Notes under the pieces: generated by a model
Told to the model about the DNA's origin: nothing
The model's input: only the letters and a program-made list of their open reading frames with translations
The model's database searches: none
Made by a program: the position numbers and the translations under genes
Assembly: GCA_025765615.1 (NCBI GenBank)
Contig: JAIVFJ010000232.1
Location: forward strand, 1-64,000
DNA length: 64,000 nucleotides
Direction of reading: 5' to 3'
Source: Zopfochytrium polystomum
Taxonomy: Eukaryota; Chytridiomycota; Chytridiomycetes; Chytridiales; Chytridiaceae
Part shown: piece by piece, positions 44,605 through 55,870 of the stretch
Position numbering within the stretch: the stretch's first letter is position 1
How the letters are laid out: every line of letters starts with the position of its first letter

Positions 44605-46505
44605 TTATCCCGCCGCGTAGGTAGACTTGGCCCTGAAGTAAGAGCCGTAGCGGTACACCAGCAGCGGCGCGGGGATCCCCACGATCGCAATAAACCCAAG
44701 TACGGAGTTACCCCACCCGTAGTCCAGCTGGTCATACATGGTCGTGGCAAACAGCGGGAACGCAAACCCAAAGATCGATCGCAGCACCGAACCCGCCGCC
44801 ATAGCGGACGCCGAGTAGCGGCGGTACGCGTCGATGAGGTAGATGGTGATGACGAGGAACGATACGGAGAACGACATGCCAAAAAGGAAGATGCCAATGT
44901 CCGGCAAGATCCAGTGGAGCGTGTTTTGTGCGGTCCATCCGTACAAGAAAAGCGAGACCGGCAGCAAGAAAGCGAACGGGATGGCGACGGGGACCCGGAA
45001 CTCTGGCTCGGCGACGCCGTCGTTCTGGTCGCGGAGGCGGAAGTATATTTTCTGCATGAAGGGTGCGGAGCCAAGGCTGCCGATGAAGAGGCCGAGACCG
45101 AGGCCGAGGAAGTGGAGGCCGGAGATGCCGATGGCTTGGTGGTAGCGGACGATCCAGAGCTGGGTGAAGGTGGAGAGGACGAGGTAGAGGAGGCCGTAGA
45201 CGTAGGCCATGTAGACGGCTACGACCTGGACGATGGGTTGGGTGAAGAGCAGGATGAATGGGCGCTTGATGGACTCGGCCAGCACAACCGACATGCTGCC
45301 GTGGAGCGACGAGGGCGGCTTTTTTCCCGTCTTGGCGGCCTTGACGGCCAGCAGGCGAGGTCCGTACGTCTCGGTGAGGAGGAACAAGTTTAGGAGTATG
45401 ACGGCGGCACCGATGATGGAGAGGGCGTGGAAAGTCCACTGCCAAGAGTACCGCTCGACCAGGAATGAGCCGATGATGGGGCCAAAGACAGGTCCGAGCG
45501 AGGGCGCGAGCGAAAAGACGATCAAGGCGATGCCGATCTCTTCCGGCTTGAAGATATCAGTCAGAACGCCTGCGCCGACCTGAGGGGATGACGGAAGACG
45601 GAAGCGGGGGAGGGGGGTATCTTGGGGTTAAAACTTCGAACAGCAGTGGAGCGAGTACTGGCCAATGGTGTTCAAACTGTCATTCTTACCGAGAGCGGCG
45701 CACTGCCACCGACGCCGCAGAGGAACCGAAAAAACAGCATCTCGGTCAAGTTTTTGGAGTACGTGCACGCAACGTTGAAGCCCAGGAAAAACATTGCGGG
45801 GATCAGGATGACCCAGCGGCGTCCGTAGATTTCGGACAGCGGGCCGAAAAAGAGCGGACCCAGAGCGAAAGCCAGCACGAAGATGGAGAGCATCATATTT
45901 TGGATAACTGTAGATGTGACCCCGTAATCTGCAAGTGACAAAAAAAAAACAGAAAGTTGACAATTCACCACACACCAGGTTGTGGAGAGAGTTTTGGGGA
46001 GCGTGAGGCAATTTCGGCGTGCCTTCCGAGATGAGGGGGATGGCGGGAGCAACGATGGAGGAGCCCATTGGCCCGACGATGCCAATCAGCCCAATCTGTA
46101 CCGTTAGGGACCACTTCCTGCCTTTGGACCAGTTCTTTGGATTCGCGGGATCGTCGGCTCCGTCCCATTTCACCTGCATTGGTAGAGCCATGAGAAAATT
46201 TAGCGAGGGAGGGGAAGGGGCGTGGGGAGTCGGGAGTTCGTCGGAACGATTACGGGTTATTCGGTGAGTTGCTTGTGAAGAGAATCAGTCTGAAAGGCAT
46301 TCAACACCACCTCGTGGGGATCGTCTTCGACCGTAATGGTAGCGTTGTACTTGTCGCCGACGTCCTCCGCGTCGAGCGTTCCCGTCGGGGTCTCGACATG
46401 ATGTGCTTCGCTTCCTCGTTCCTTCTGCTCGTCCTTGAAACCGTGCGCTAGCGCTTGTCCTGGAGGTTGGGTTGGAAGACCGTTGCCAGACGATAAGTCA
46501 GTCAT
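44605..46505 (-). CDS. DHA1 MFS transporter copy 7 (intact, longer N-terminus, GC-AG intron)
   Basis: Exons (minus) are 46311-46505, 46023-46173, 45690-45928 and 44605-45579, 1560 nt (519 residues, TAA at 44605). Hallmarks are WDGADDPANPKNWSKGRKW, motif A GPLSEIYGRRWVILIP, TM5 region GPVFGPIIGSFLVERYSWQW, and the C-terminus KSTYAAG. Its N-terminus starts MTDLSSGNGLPTQPPGQ and is 34-38 residues longer than in the sister genes. Exon 2 ends ...ISE-G followed by GCACGC rather than GT, so splicing requires a GC-AG intron. Exon lengths match the family exactly, which supports this. It lies at the upstream (right-hand) end of the array and may be the oldest, most constrained member. Confidence 0.9.
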
Positions 46506-47243
46506 GAAATTACGATCGCTGAAGCGAGCCAAAGATGTGCATACGGTTGGTAGCTGTTGCAGGTTGAATCGGGCTTTTCACCAGGAATTATATAGGGAAT
46601 GATTGGGTTTTTGGAACATAACGGACCCCGGCGATCAGTGCTTTTTTCCCTTGTAGCGCGCCATGCCTTTCGGACATTTTTCATTTCGATGGAACGCGGA
46701 GTCCTGGACGGATGTGTTGTCGTCCGGGCTTGTCTTCACGATGTAAACATTTCTAATTGCGAAAACCGAACTATCTTCGCTTTTTCTTTTTTTTTTTCTT
46801 CTTTTTTTTCTTCGTTTTTCCTTTTTTTTTTCGACGCATTCGATAAACATCCATCAGTTCTTGCTTTCTAAGAAAGAAAGAAACAAACGCAGAGTTAATC
46901 CGACTCCGGGTCCCGCCGGCGTTTGTGTTTCTTGAGTCCCCGATTCTTCTCAGGAGGCTCTATGTTTCCCGGTCCTTTCCGCTTTCTCCCGTTCCCACCC
47001 AGCTGCCATGACGACTACGAACACACTTGTCAGGACAGAACGGTTTCCAGAGTGCATAGGAAAACTCTGCTTATCAGCGGCTTTCGGATTTCGCTGAGTT
47101 TAACGAAGGCTCACAGATAGTACAAACGAGCATTTCGAACAAATACAGAAACAACGATTAGGGAAAAAGAAGCAGACTCCCACGTCTGAAACAATGAAAA
47201 GGAGGAAAGCTGATTAGGTTCACATAACTTCCGGACGCGCCGT
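46506..47243. other. Upstream flank of copy 7 and 3' region of the oxidase gene
   Basis: Poly-T tracts lie at 46785-46830. On the minus strand at 46896-46999 a short frame ends GLKKHKRRRDPESD then stop, basic like the tail of a nucleolar protein, but no upstream exon is found, so it is not called. Confidence 0.35.
46706..46727. promoter_or_regulatory. Wider-spaced CGG...CCG element upstream of copy 7
   Basis: GGACGGATGTGTTGTCGTCC shares the left arm and spacer start with the three N9 elements, but half-sites are 12 nt apart. It lies about 200 nt upstream of the ATG. Confidence 0.3.
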
Positions 47244-50049
47244 TCAGACACCCTTACTGCCGCCGCCCTCCTCCGCACCTTCCCCCTCCCCACCCACCGC
47301 GCTCCACTCTCCACCCGCCCTTTTTTCGTCCTCCGCCCCGCCAGAACGCATCATTCCCCGCCCCGCCCATCGCCGCCACCACGCCCACCACGGATGACGT
47401 CGACCGGCCCCGCGACCTTCCTCCTCTTCTTCCTCCCCGTCGGCATCCGCCTCCACCGCCACCCCCGCGACCGCCGCCGTCATTCCGTTGTCCATCTCGC
47501 CGCCTCCTCCGCGCCCGGATCCCGCCGCAACAACAGCGACGCGGGCGCACCACGCGGCGACGGCGACGGCGGCGGCGAGGGCGGCGGCGTGGAGGAGGCG
47601 ACGGTACGCGGAGAGCTCGCGCAGCAAGGCCGCGGGGAGGGCGTCGTCGGCGTCGTGGTCGTCGTCATCGGCGTCGCCGTCGTCGTGTTCGGTTAATTCG
47701 GGTGGGGACACGATGCGCAGTTCGTCGCGGTCGGAGGACGGCGGGGGGTCGCCGGGTGGTGGCGGGGTGTAGGCGGGGAGTGGCTGGTGGGTGGAGCTTT
47801 TGAGAGAAGCGTCGTTGGCGGCCGCGGCGGCGTCTTTCCAGGCGTTGTAGTTGTTGCACGTGTCGATGAGCGATGAAGAGACGCCGCGGTCGACCACGTC
47901 GGCCGGGGACGCGACAAACAGCATGGCGAGGCCAGCGGCAATGTGCCAGTCGATGTGGCACTGGATTGGAGGTGGGTTGGGTTTTTTTGACAAGGTTGAC
48001 AAGTGAATTGGTTAGTGTTTGTCAAAGCTACTCCACAGAGAATCGTAAACTCACATGGAACAGCCAGACGCCCGGATTGTCAGCGACAAACCTGACAATC
48101 GTGTACCCAAACGACACCTCCCCAGACGCTTCGTCGACAACGCACTCTCCCTCCCCCGCACCCTCGCGGACGGTGGTGGGACACGCGTCGATCGTGACCA
48201 CATCCCTTTTCAGCGGGTTCGCCGCGGCCCCGCTGACGGTGTCTTCGTCAACAACCGGTATATCATGGATCGAGCGGGCCGAGCCGCGGGCGACGACCCA
48301 GAAATGGTGACCGTGGAGGTGGAAGGGGTGCTCGCCGGGGTCGCGGTTGATCAGGGTGACCTGGACGACCTGGTACCGTTCGAGCTGGACAGTGTTGGCG
48401 GACGGCGGCAGCGCAAAGACGGGGATGCGCGGCGGGTGGGCGAGGGCGACGAGGACGGGTTGGCCGGCGAGGGCGCGAAAGGACGTGCCGGCGGGGTCGA
48501 TGTTCGGGAAAGCCGGGCGGGGCCCGGCGAGCGTCGACACGTTGGCGGTGGTGAAGGACGAGGTGTGGTGGGAGAGGTAGACGTAGCTTTTTTGGAAGCT
48601 GTCGGCGCTGCGCGTTTCAAAGTTGAAGGAGAAGAGGATGTGCAGCGAGTCTGCGGTGAGGCTTGGGGCTGGCTGCGGTGGGATTGGTCTGAGGTCCGTG
48701 TCTCGAAGGACAACGGGGGCGTCAAGAGGAAGGGAGGTTGAGCTAAGGAAGGGCGGCGAGCCAGCGTATTTGAAATGAGCAAGCACGGTGTCGTTGAAAC
48801 CTGCCGAAGGGCTCATTACGGTCCACGCAGGGCCGTGAAACATGACTGCTCGAATCCAGTAGCTCGACGGAGGTTGGTCCGCAGTGACGAGGACACTGCG
48901 GGTAAATGTCAAATAACGTAAACAGAGAGCGAAACAAGGTAAGCGTGCTCACGAGAATCTCTGCGCCACGTTGAGCTCAACGGCATCCACGGTATACGGC
49001 TCGACGGCAAAGCCGTCGACCTCAATGACCTTCAAGCGATGCGCGTCAACGCTGAACCGAAAGCCAGCGTAAGCTGCTGTGTTGACAAGCCGAAGGCGGT
49101 GCGTCTTTCCGGCGTCGAACTGGTAGACGGCTGGCTTCTGCTGGATGCACAATTTCGAGACCTTTGCGCAGTCGTACACGCCGCGGCCGTTGATAAGACC
49201 AGAGTCGAACATGGGCTCCATCCCGGTCGGGTTCGCGGTGCCGTTGAGGTAGAACGTGGACGCGAGAATGTCGGTCGGGGTGTGGTACCAGTCGGAGAGC
49301 TCGAATGTGGTGTCTGAATCGTAAGGGGGGTGGACAGCAGCGACGGACGGGTCGTCCAGGATGATGACGGGTCCGCGGAGACCGTCTGCGTACTGCGTTT
49401 GATGATGCGCGTGGAACCAGTAAGTTCCAGAGTGGTTTGCGGTGGAAAAGCGGTAGGTGAAAGAGTGACCCGGCGGGATCGGACACTGTGTTGCACCGAC
49501 TAGGGAGTGCGCTTCAGATTTGGTGATAGTGGTGGCGCAAAGAGGTTACCTGCACCATCCATCTCGTTCGTTCCGTTCTGGTGGAGACCGTGCCTGAATC
49601 GTCACAATGGCACGCACCAATCATGATCGTCAAAAACAAGGCGCCAAAATGCTGAAGTCATCTTTGCACTCACCAATGCAAAGCCGTTGGGTGATCGAGT
49701 GCATTCTGTACGTTCACAACGACATTATCGCCAGACTGGACGACCACGGATGTCTTTGTAACGTAACCGGTTTTGTGAGATGTTAGCGATCCAAGACATA
49801 AAAAATTGTTCGTTTGAAGCCAGCGAAAAGCAAAAGAAGAAAAGTCGGCGCAGGTCGCGAAAGGCCCACCTCCTGTCCTGGTCTGCCGTTTATCGCGTAG
49901 GCCATGCGGGGGACGCCGTCCAGGCTCTGCATGGTCTGCGATATGGTCCAGTTGTACTCGACAACCTTTGCATGCGCCATCGCGCAAGGCAGTAGCGCGA
50001 CAAGAACACCCAAGCGAAGGCGGGTCGCCCATGCGCACGCCAAGGACAT
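47244..50049 (-). CDS. Membrane-anchored multicopper oxidase (laccase/ferroxidase-like)
   Basis: Exons (minus) are 49870-50049, 49674-49753, 49550-49593, 48953-49499, 48055-48895 and 47244-47960, 2409 nt (802 residues), all GT-AG and in frame. A signal peptide (LGVLVALLPCAMAHA) directs secretion. Copper ligands are intact: HWHG (H86/H88), WFHAHHQ (H131/H133), HPFHLHGHHF (from 473) and HCHIDWHIAAGLAML (H564-H570) with the type-1 Cys at 565. Such enzymes oxidise phenols or metal ions and reduce O2 to water. After the third cupredoxin domain a Pro/Asp-rich linker leads to a hydrophobic segment at about 686-711, then a Gly/Glu/Arg-rich tail, as in cell-surface Fet3-type ferroxidases. I cannot decide between ferroxidase and laccase activity. 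No Ftr1-type permease is adjacent. Length exceeds the usual 500-650 because of the tail. Confidence 0.93.
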
Positions 50050-51207
50050 GCGTTCCCGAACGGCGGCGGTGGCGGGGGCAAAAAAAGCTGGCTGAGCGAG
50101 CATGCGCAGTCGTTCGCTGCGAACGTGAGACGAAGGCAATCGCATGAGGGCGGACCGGGCTGGGGCTTGCCGGTGCTCACAACACCGGCCGTGACTGTCT
50201 GCAGCCTGTTTCGCATCCAGTGCCGAAAAAGGAGATGCCGCGGCCGCCGCCGTCGCAGTGTTCTTGGCATCCTCCAGGTCCTGCTCCTCCTCCTCGTCTT
50301 CGTCCTCGTCCTCCGGCTTGATCGTGACCGCCGTTGTTGCGGATGGGGGCGCCGGCGTCGGCGGAGGCGAGCTGGAGTGGACTGTCGGGACGACGATGAC
50401 GATCCGGACCATCTGGCCGATTGGGACCGGGACAGACACAGAGACAAACGTGTGTCTTTACTTGCTTCTTCTGCTTCTTTTCCTTTCTTTCTCATCTTCT
50501 CTCTCTTGCTTCTGTCTCCGTCAGCTGTGCATTCATTCATGCATATGCGTTTCAAGGGCTTTCCTCGGGCCAATCCTGCGTGTGCGTTGGACCCACGCGC
50601 GCACACCCACCACCCTATGCGAGATGCAATTCAGATGCAATTTGGTGGAACGAAGCTTACAGTAGTTGCACAAGCAGCAGCAGCAGCCGAAGCTAACATG
50701 CCTGCAGCTGTACTCTCGTTTCACGGTAAGCATATGAGTCGACCAACAACTACAAAGGCCTGAAGGGGGAAAAAAAATACACATCGATCGCGTTAAGTGA
50801 TATTGAAAGAGGAGGTTTCTAGAACGGCAGGGCAGTTCCCCGTACAAATCAACAAAACCAAAAAAAAAAAAAAATGCCGTTGAAATTCTAAATTTAGACG
50901 GGCCGAACTCGGGAAACATACCCCACAAACCAATTGAGGAGAATAAGCAGTTAGCCTTTGCGCCGACCACTCGGCAGTGAAAACCGAAAGAGACAGTTGT
51001 GCTCCCACCCCACCCCCATTCGACCGCAGCCAGCCCGCACAAATGCGAGGCGGCAGACTCTCCCCGAGCTCGCGCGCCGTCATCATTCGGTCATGCTCGC
51101 TCCTGCTCTCGGAGTCGGTCATCCCGTTCCGCGTCTTCAAATGCTACCTTCCACAGACAGAGGATACCCCCTTGCTTTCGTCCGCTGCGACGCTCGCCCT
51201 TGCAGCC
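50050..51207. other. Divergent intergenic region
   Basis: Lies between the oxidase start (minus) and the next gene (plus). It holds an Asp/Ser-coding-like GC tract near 50270-50420 that reads as low complexity on both strands and a poly-A run near 50862-50874. In-frame ATGs upstream of 51208 (for example 51042) mean the next gene may start earlier. No separate gene. Confidence 0.45.
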
Positions 51208-53711
51208 ATGGCGCGACCGGCTCCAGCCCCCGCACCGCCAGGGCCGTCCGCGTCCGTCGCGCCGACCGGCAGCCCGCCCGTGGCTCCGACGTCCACCGAC
51301 GGGACCGAAAGAGCACGGTCTGACAGTCGTCAGAGCCGAACCACGGTGCCGACTGGCAGCGACAGCAGCGGTAGCGGCGGCAGCAGCAGCAGCAGCAGCG
51401 GCAGCAGCAGCGGCAGTAGCAGCGACAGCAGTAGCAGCAGCAGCGAGGGCAGCGCGGAAGGATCTGGAGTCGCGGTGCGGCCAAAGCGGGCAAAGAAGAA
51501 CGACTGGGTTGCGGCGTACCGGCACATCGACTGCGAGTGGAGCCTGCAGATGATGGACAAGATGTTCAACGCATCGTTTGTCGAGTTTGTGCGGAACGAG
51601 AAGAACTGCGACTTCACTGGGAGGCATTTGGCGGGGCTCGTCAAGGTTTCTTTGACCGACCTGGCGGGAGCCAAACCATGCTTGTTAAACATTCCATCCG
51701 CTACACAAAACAACACTTGAAACAAAGGAATACAAGCTTGAACAAGTCGTTCACGGCATCAAATGGCTCGTGGAAGGCTGGTCGACCGAATGCACCGCGC
51801 GGCTTCTCAAGCACGTCTTTGAGGACTGGCTTCCCGAGCTCGCAGCCTTTGTCATTGCAAAAGTCGGTGCGTCATGGTAAAATTGGGAGCCAACATTTCA
51901 GCCCTTTGCTTCGAAATAATTTAATTGGCCCAAAAAATGTTCATCTTCCTGGGCTCTAGGTCGACACGCCCGAAAATGGGATTGGTCGTCGGCTTCATGA
52001 TGGTTGGAGAGTCGGTCGGCGTCGTAGCTTTATTCATCAGGTCGTTGACCCTCGGGTGGGACATTGATCGCATCACGGAGCTCATCTCATGCTTGGGTAA
52101 TTGCTCCTGGCGGGTTTTCATTCGCGTGTGCGTCAACTCTCGAGTGGGGGAGAGCTGATTCTCTCAACTCATCACCATTTTTTCGCCTTGAACAGACAGC
52201 GTGCTAGAGTGGCCGGACGAGGTATTTAAACGATGGGAAAAAAATGACTCGCGCAGAACGAGAATTCTCCCTTTTCGCACATCTAAACAAAAATCCCCCA
52301 ACCGAAACCACCGCCTCAGTTTTTCGGCGAGTTCTCCGAAGTCTTTATCCGCGAGCTGATGGACGGCAAGCGGCGCGGCGAAAACGACCACATCGAGCCC
52401 AGCGACATGGTCAAGGCCCTCGCGCTAATGTACAAGACCTCGGCGGCGCAAACAAACTACCGAATCGTAAAGTTCCAGAGGGGAGATTTTTCTTGCATTA
52501 GCTTCACCTAATCTCCCACCCTACCCACCCCCAACCCAAAAAACAACAAGGTCCTCACCGACCTCCGCCTCACGCTCGCCAAATGCAGCTACATCGCCCA
52601 GTTCACCCACGCCGTGACGTGCTCCGACTGCCTCCACCGCCTCTCCTGCGCGCACCCGTCCTCGGTCGGCGTCATCCAGCAGAACGGCTTCCACAGCATC
52701 AGCCCCTCGACCGTCGCCGCACTATCGCGCCGCCAGCGGCGCGGCGAGGGCTCTGCCGCTGGCGCTGCCGGCGGGTTCGTCGGGCTGCTGACGGGGCTCC
52801 TCGGCGTGTCGACGGACGCGGACGCGGCGGGGGCGACCGAGTCGGTGCGCCGGATCCTGGAGCTGCTGGACACGCCGGTGGGGCACGTGCTCGCGACCAG
52901 CGTGGCCGCGGCGGGCGGCGGCAGCGGGACGACGGGGGTGGGGGGTGCCATGGGTGGCGGTGGTGGAGTCGCCGGGATGCTGCTGCGGCGCGGCAGCGAC
53001 ACGACGCAAGGCGGGTCGTTCTTCACACTTGACTCGCTTGGCGGCGGGGGCAGCGGGTCAGAAGGGGATCCTCTGTCGTCTTCGTCAGAGACGGAGACGG
53101 CCGGGGATCGATTTACGAGCGGTAGCAGCTCGTACTACGACGAGACGGTGGACGAGAGCGACGGCGACGTCGTCGGCGCGGCGGCGGTGGTGGATGCCGA
53201 GGAGCTGTTGGAGAGCTTGGGGCTGGGCGGGCCGCTCTTCCGCAGCTTTGGGCTGTACCACCAGTCGTCGACGCTGTCTACAAGCAGCAGCAGCAGCAGC
53301 AGTAGCAGCAATGGGGCAGCACGGCCCGAGTCGCATCGGGACTCTGCCGCCTCGGCGCTCGCGCGGCCGAGGCCGGCGTCGCTTCTGCGCAGCGAGACGA
53401 ATGCCGGGTTGAGCAGCGGGTCGCAGGCGTCGCTGTCAATCACGATCGACGACCAGGACGCCAGGAGCACAGGGGATTTGGGCGACGTGGACGCGGAGAT
53501 CGAAGCTTTGTGTGTGGCGATGGAGGCGTCTGGCGCCGCACAGAGAGTTGGCGAAGCGGAGCAGGCGGCGAGTCGGGCTGGCTCTCGCGTGATGGAGCGT
53601 CAGGGAGGGTCGCGCCGAGGAACGCCTGGCGGAGGGTCAAAGCGGCTTACTCCGTCCGCGTCTTGGACCGACGGCACGACAGCATCGCAGCCCCAGTTTC
53701 CGCAAATGTAA
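51208..53711 (+). CDS. Hypothetical six-exon protein, Ser-rich with helical core
   Basis: Exons are 51208-51645, 51728-51876, 51960-52096, 52196-52221, 52320-52466 and 52551-53711, 2058 nt (685 residues), in frame at every GT-AG junction. A low-complexity Ser/Gly segment (about residues 50-80) precedes a helical core with ECEWS-like CEWSLQMMDKMFNASFVEFV, YKLEQVVHGIKWLVEGW, VFEDWLPELAAFVIAK, a hydrophobic helix KMGLVVGFMMVGESVGVVAL, and a Cys-containing block AVTCSDCLHRLSC. The C-terminal half is Ser/Gly/Ala-rich and probably disordered. I recognise no family. The CxxC...C block could bind metal, but that is speculation. ATG 51208 was preferred for its context; an upstream in-frame ATG at 51042 is possible. 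The terminal TAA overlaps an AATAAA. Confidence 0.75.
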
Positions 53712-53716
53712 ATAAA
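53711..53716 (+). terminator. AATAAA poly(A) signal overlapping a stop codon
   Basis: The last base of the TAA stop at 53709-53711 is the first base of AATAAA. Confidence 0.4.
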
Positions 53717-53832
53717 AATCTGTACTCCGATTATCGAAAAGGAGGCGAACTGGGCAACAACTGCGGGGTTGTTCCTCCAACTTCAATCAGCTTACCAAAC
53801 CGGCTTCCCAATCTAAGAAAAAAAGACGATAC

Positions 53833-53924
53833 CGCCCCCACGACGATTTGAACGCCGATCTCCGCCGGTCGGTAGTTTGTTGTTAGGTTTGTTGGCGGTG
53901 TCCTAGCCATTGGACGACGGGGGC
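53833..53924 (-). tRNA. tRNA-like gene with 27-nt anticodon loop region, isotype unresolved
   Basis: The minus strand folds into acceptor GCCCCCG/TGGGGGC, D-arm GTCC-AATGGCTA-GGAC, anticodon stem CCGCC/GGCGG, a 4-nt variable region and T-arm CGGCG-TTCAAAT-CGTCG with discriminator G. All stems pair. Between the anticodon-stem halves are 27 nt instead of 7, as expected for an intron of about 20 nt. However, at the canonical intron position the residue at 33 would be A instead of the invariant U, and no anticodon can be read safely. It may be a decayed tRNA or one with an unusual intron position. Confidence 0.5.
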
Positions 53925-54662
53925 ATACAATATGAACTTTTTTTTTTAAATATTTATCGTTTACTTCAGTAATCAAAATGACTTTGCCCAGGACTTAACC
54001 CTGTCGTCCAGTGGCTCGAAAATCGTCAAACACGTGGACCTGCCTTCGTTCGGTGCTATTGAACCGAACGGCGAAGGCGTCGTGGGGTGGTGCTGATTTT
54101 TTTGAACATGTGGCTGCACCGGAACTGAGTATTTCAATTTTTCCGGAGGGTGCAACACTCTTGCCAAGATTCTCGTGACCATCATGATGCAAGTTGCGCT
54201 GAGCCAACACTGCGGTGCGTTGAAAGTGTCTTTGTGAAGTCAACAGATATATGTGACGGATCAAGGAATTCCATGGGGATGTTTTTACATTCATGGTCAC
54301 CAAACTGTTTATATGCAACGATTCTGCGACATTGGTCATATAGCCAACAGAGAGCCATCTATACATTAGACATGGCGTGGCAGGTGAGTGTTAACCGGTT
54401 AAAGACGCCACCAATCCTTTGCGGGTAGTGCTTTCCGCTGGTCGTTCTCTGAGGAAGCAGTCCTTTTTTTTTTTTTATCTGAGTCCAAGGAAAGCAGATG
54501 GGTAATCAAGCAACGTGAGCTCCCTCTTCCACTTACGACCTTCCAGTTTTTTTCTTTGTACTTTGGTGAAGTGATGTGGTGTCGGTGGTGCTGACTGCGT
54601 GGTTGAAGAACCGAACCGCCGATCTCTTTTAAAGTCAACTCTGTGAAGGACGACACCACGAC
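53925..54662. other. Intergenic, no gene seen
   Basis: A poly-T tract follows the tRNA-like locus at 53938-53947, and another lies near 54466-54476. No coding signal. Confidence 0.5.
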
Positions 54663-55870
54663 ATGTCCGGGCCACCCCCCGTGGTGCCGCACAACCTCGC
54701 GTCTGCCGGCGGCGGCGGAGCCGGCGTCGGCGGAGTCGGCGGCGGCGGCAGCGTCCAGATCCCGCGCGGTGGGTCCCTGCTGCAACTCATCCACGACGAC
54801 GACGACCTGGAGGCCGACCCGTGGCGCCGGCCGGACCCGCCGGCGTCGGCCATGGGCGGCGGCGGCGGCGGCGCCTCGCATCTCCACTCTTCGCCATTCT
54901 CCAAGCACACGCTCCACAAGCCCTTCCTCTTCTCCCCGACGGTCGCGCCCGGCGCAGCAGCGGCGGCAACAGGAGGCGGCGGAGGGCAGTCGACGACGGC
55001 CTCGACCGCGGGGACCCCGCTCCCGTCCGCATCCAGCCTGCTCGCCGGCGGCGGATCGTCCTCCTCCATGTTCAACACCCCTGCGGCTCCTCCCGCGTCA
55101 GTGCGTCAGCCACCCGCAGACTTTGAGGGCGGACTGCCCCCAACCCCGATCCACCAGGACATGTATTCGGCGTCTGATGCGAGCGGCGAGGGCGGATCGC
55201 CGACCGTCACGCCTGGAACTGCGAATCCTGCTCCGGCCGCGGGCGCGGGAGCGAAGGAGACCTCCATCTATGGGCGGTTTCTGTCGATTTTCCTGAGATC
55301 TCGTAGGGGCGACGACCCGAGCGCGCGGGTGCCCTTGTTGCGCGACGATGTCTTGACCGAGGAGGACGCCATTACGACGCATAGCGCTGCCTCAGCTTCT
55401 TCAGCAGCTGGACACGTGGATTACGACGATGGGCGACCAAGAGTGTACAGCTATTTGGGAGAATCCATCATCGTGTCAATCCTTTCACTCTTTTGTTTGG
55501 TAAGGCTCGTACTCTTCCGCTGAGCGACGTGGCGCTAACTGGTCTTTTCCAAAGTGCACGCTGCCGGTCGGATTAACGGCAGTATATTATGCAGCCAAGG
55601 TGCACATCCTTGTTTGCTCTTATTATGGCAGGCCTTAATGTTTAATGATGACACAAAAAGGTGAACCAACCCCCGAGTCCTTCGTCCCAGCCACGCGCTG
55701 ACGACGAACAAGGTATGTCGCGGAGCGCAAGTCGCCGGCGAAGCGAATATCGCGCTAGCCAGGTGCACAATGCGTTTATTGCGCGGACGCTTGCAATAAT
55801 CGCCGGGACTGGTAGCATGATATTGTGGATAGTCGTGTTTGTGCTTTTTGCGCAGCTCTTGAGGCCGTAA
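54663..55870 (+). CDS. CD225/dispanin-domain membrane protein
   Basis: Exons are 54663-55499, 55555-55599 and 55661-55870, 1092 nt (363 residues), all phase 0 with GT-AG junctions. About 260 residues of Gly/Ser/Pro-rich, probably disordered N-terminus end at a two-helix module: ESIIVSILSLFCL joined to CTLPVGLTAVYYAAKVN, a basic loop (MSRSASRRRSEYRAS) and a second helix IARTLAIIAGTGSMILWIVV. The order of re-entrant helix with C..P.G..A..YAA.V, S/R-rich loop and final helix is that of the CD225 (dispanin) family, best known from animal IFITM/PRRT proteins and bacteria, which shape or stiffen membranes. Function here is unknown. A PLLRDD dileucine-like motif lies upstream of the first helix. Confidence 0.7.

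Noticed and set aside
47244..47700. Long plus-strand frames antisense to the oxidase tail
   Set aside because: They are Arg/His/Pro-rich shadows of the GC-rich tail; the minus-strand exon joins perfectly to the oxidase.
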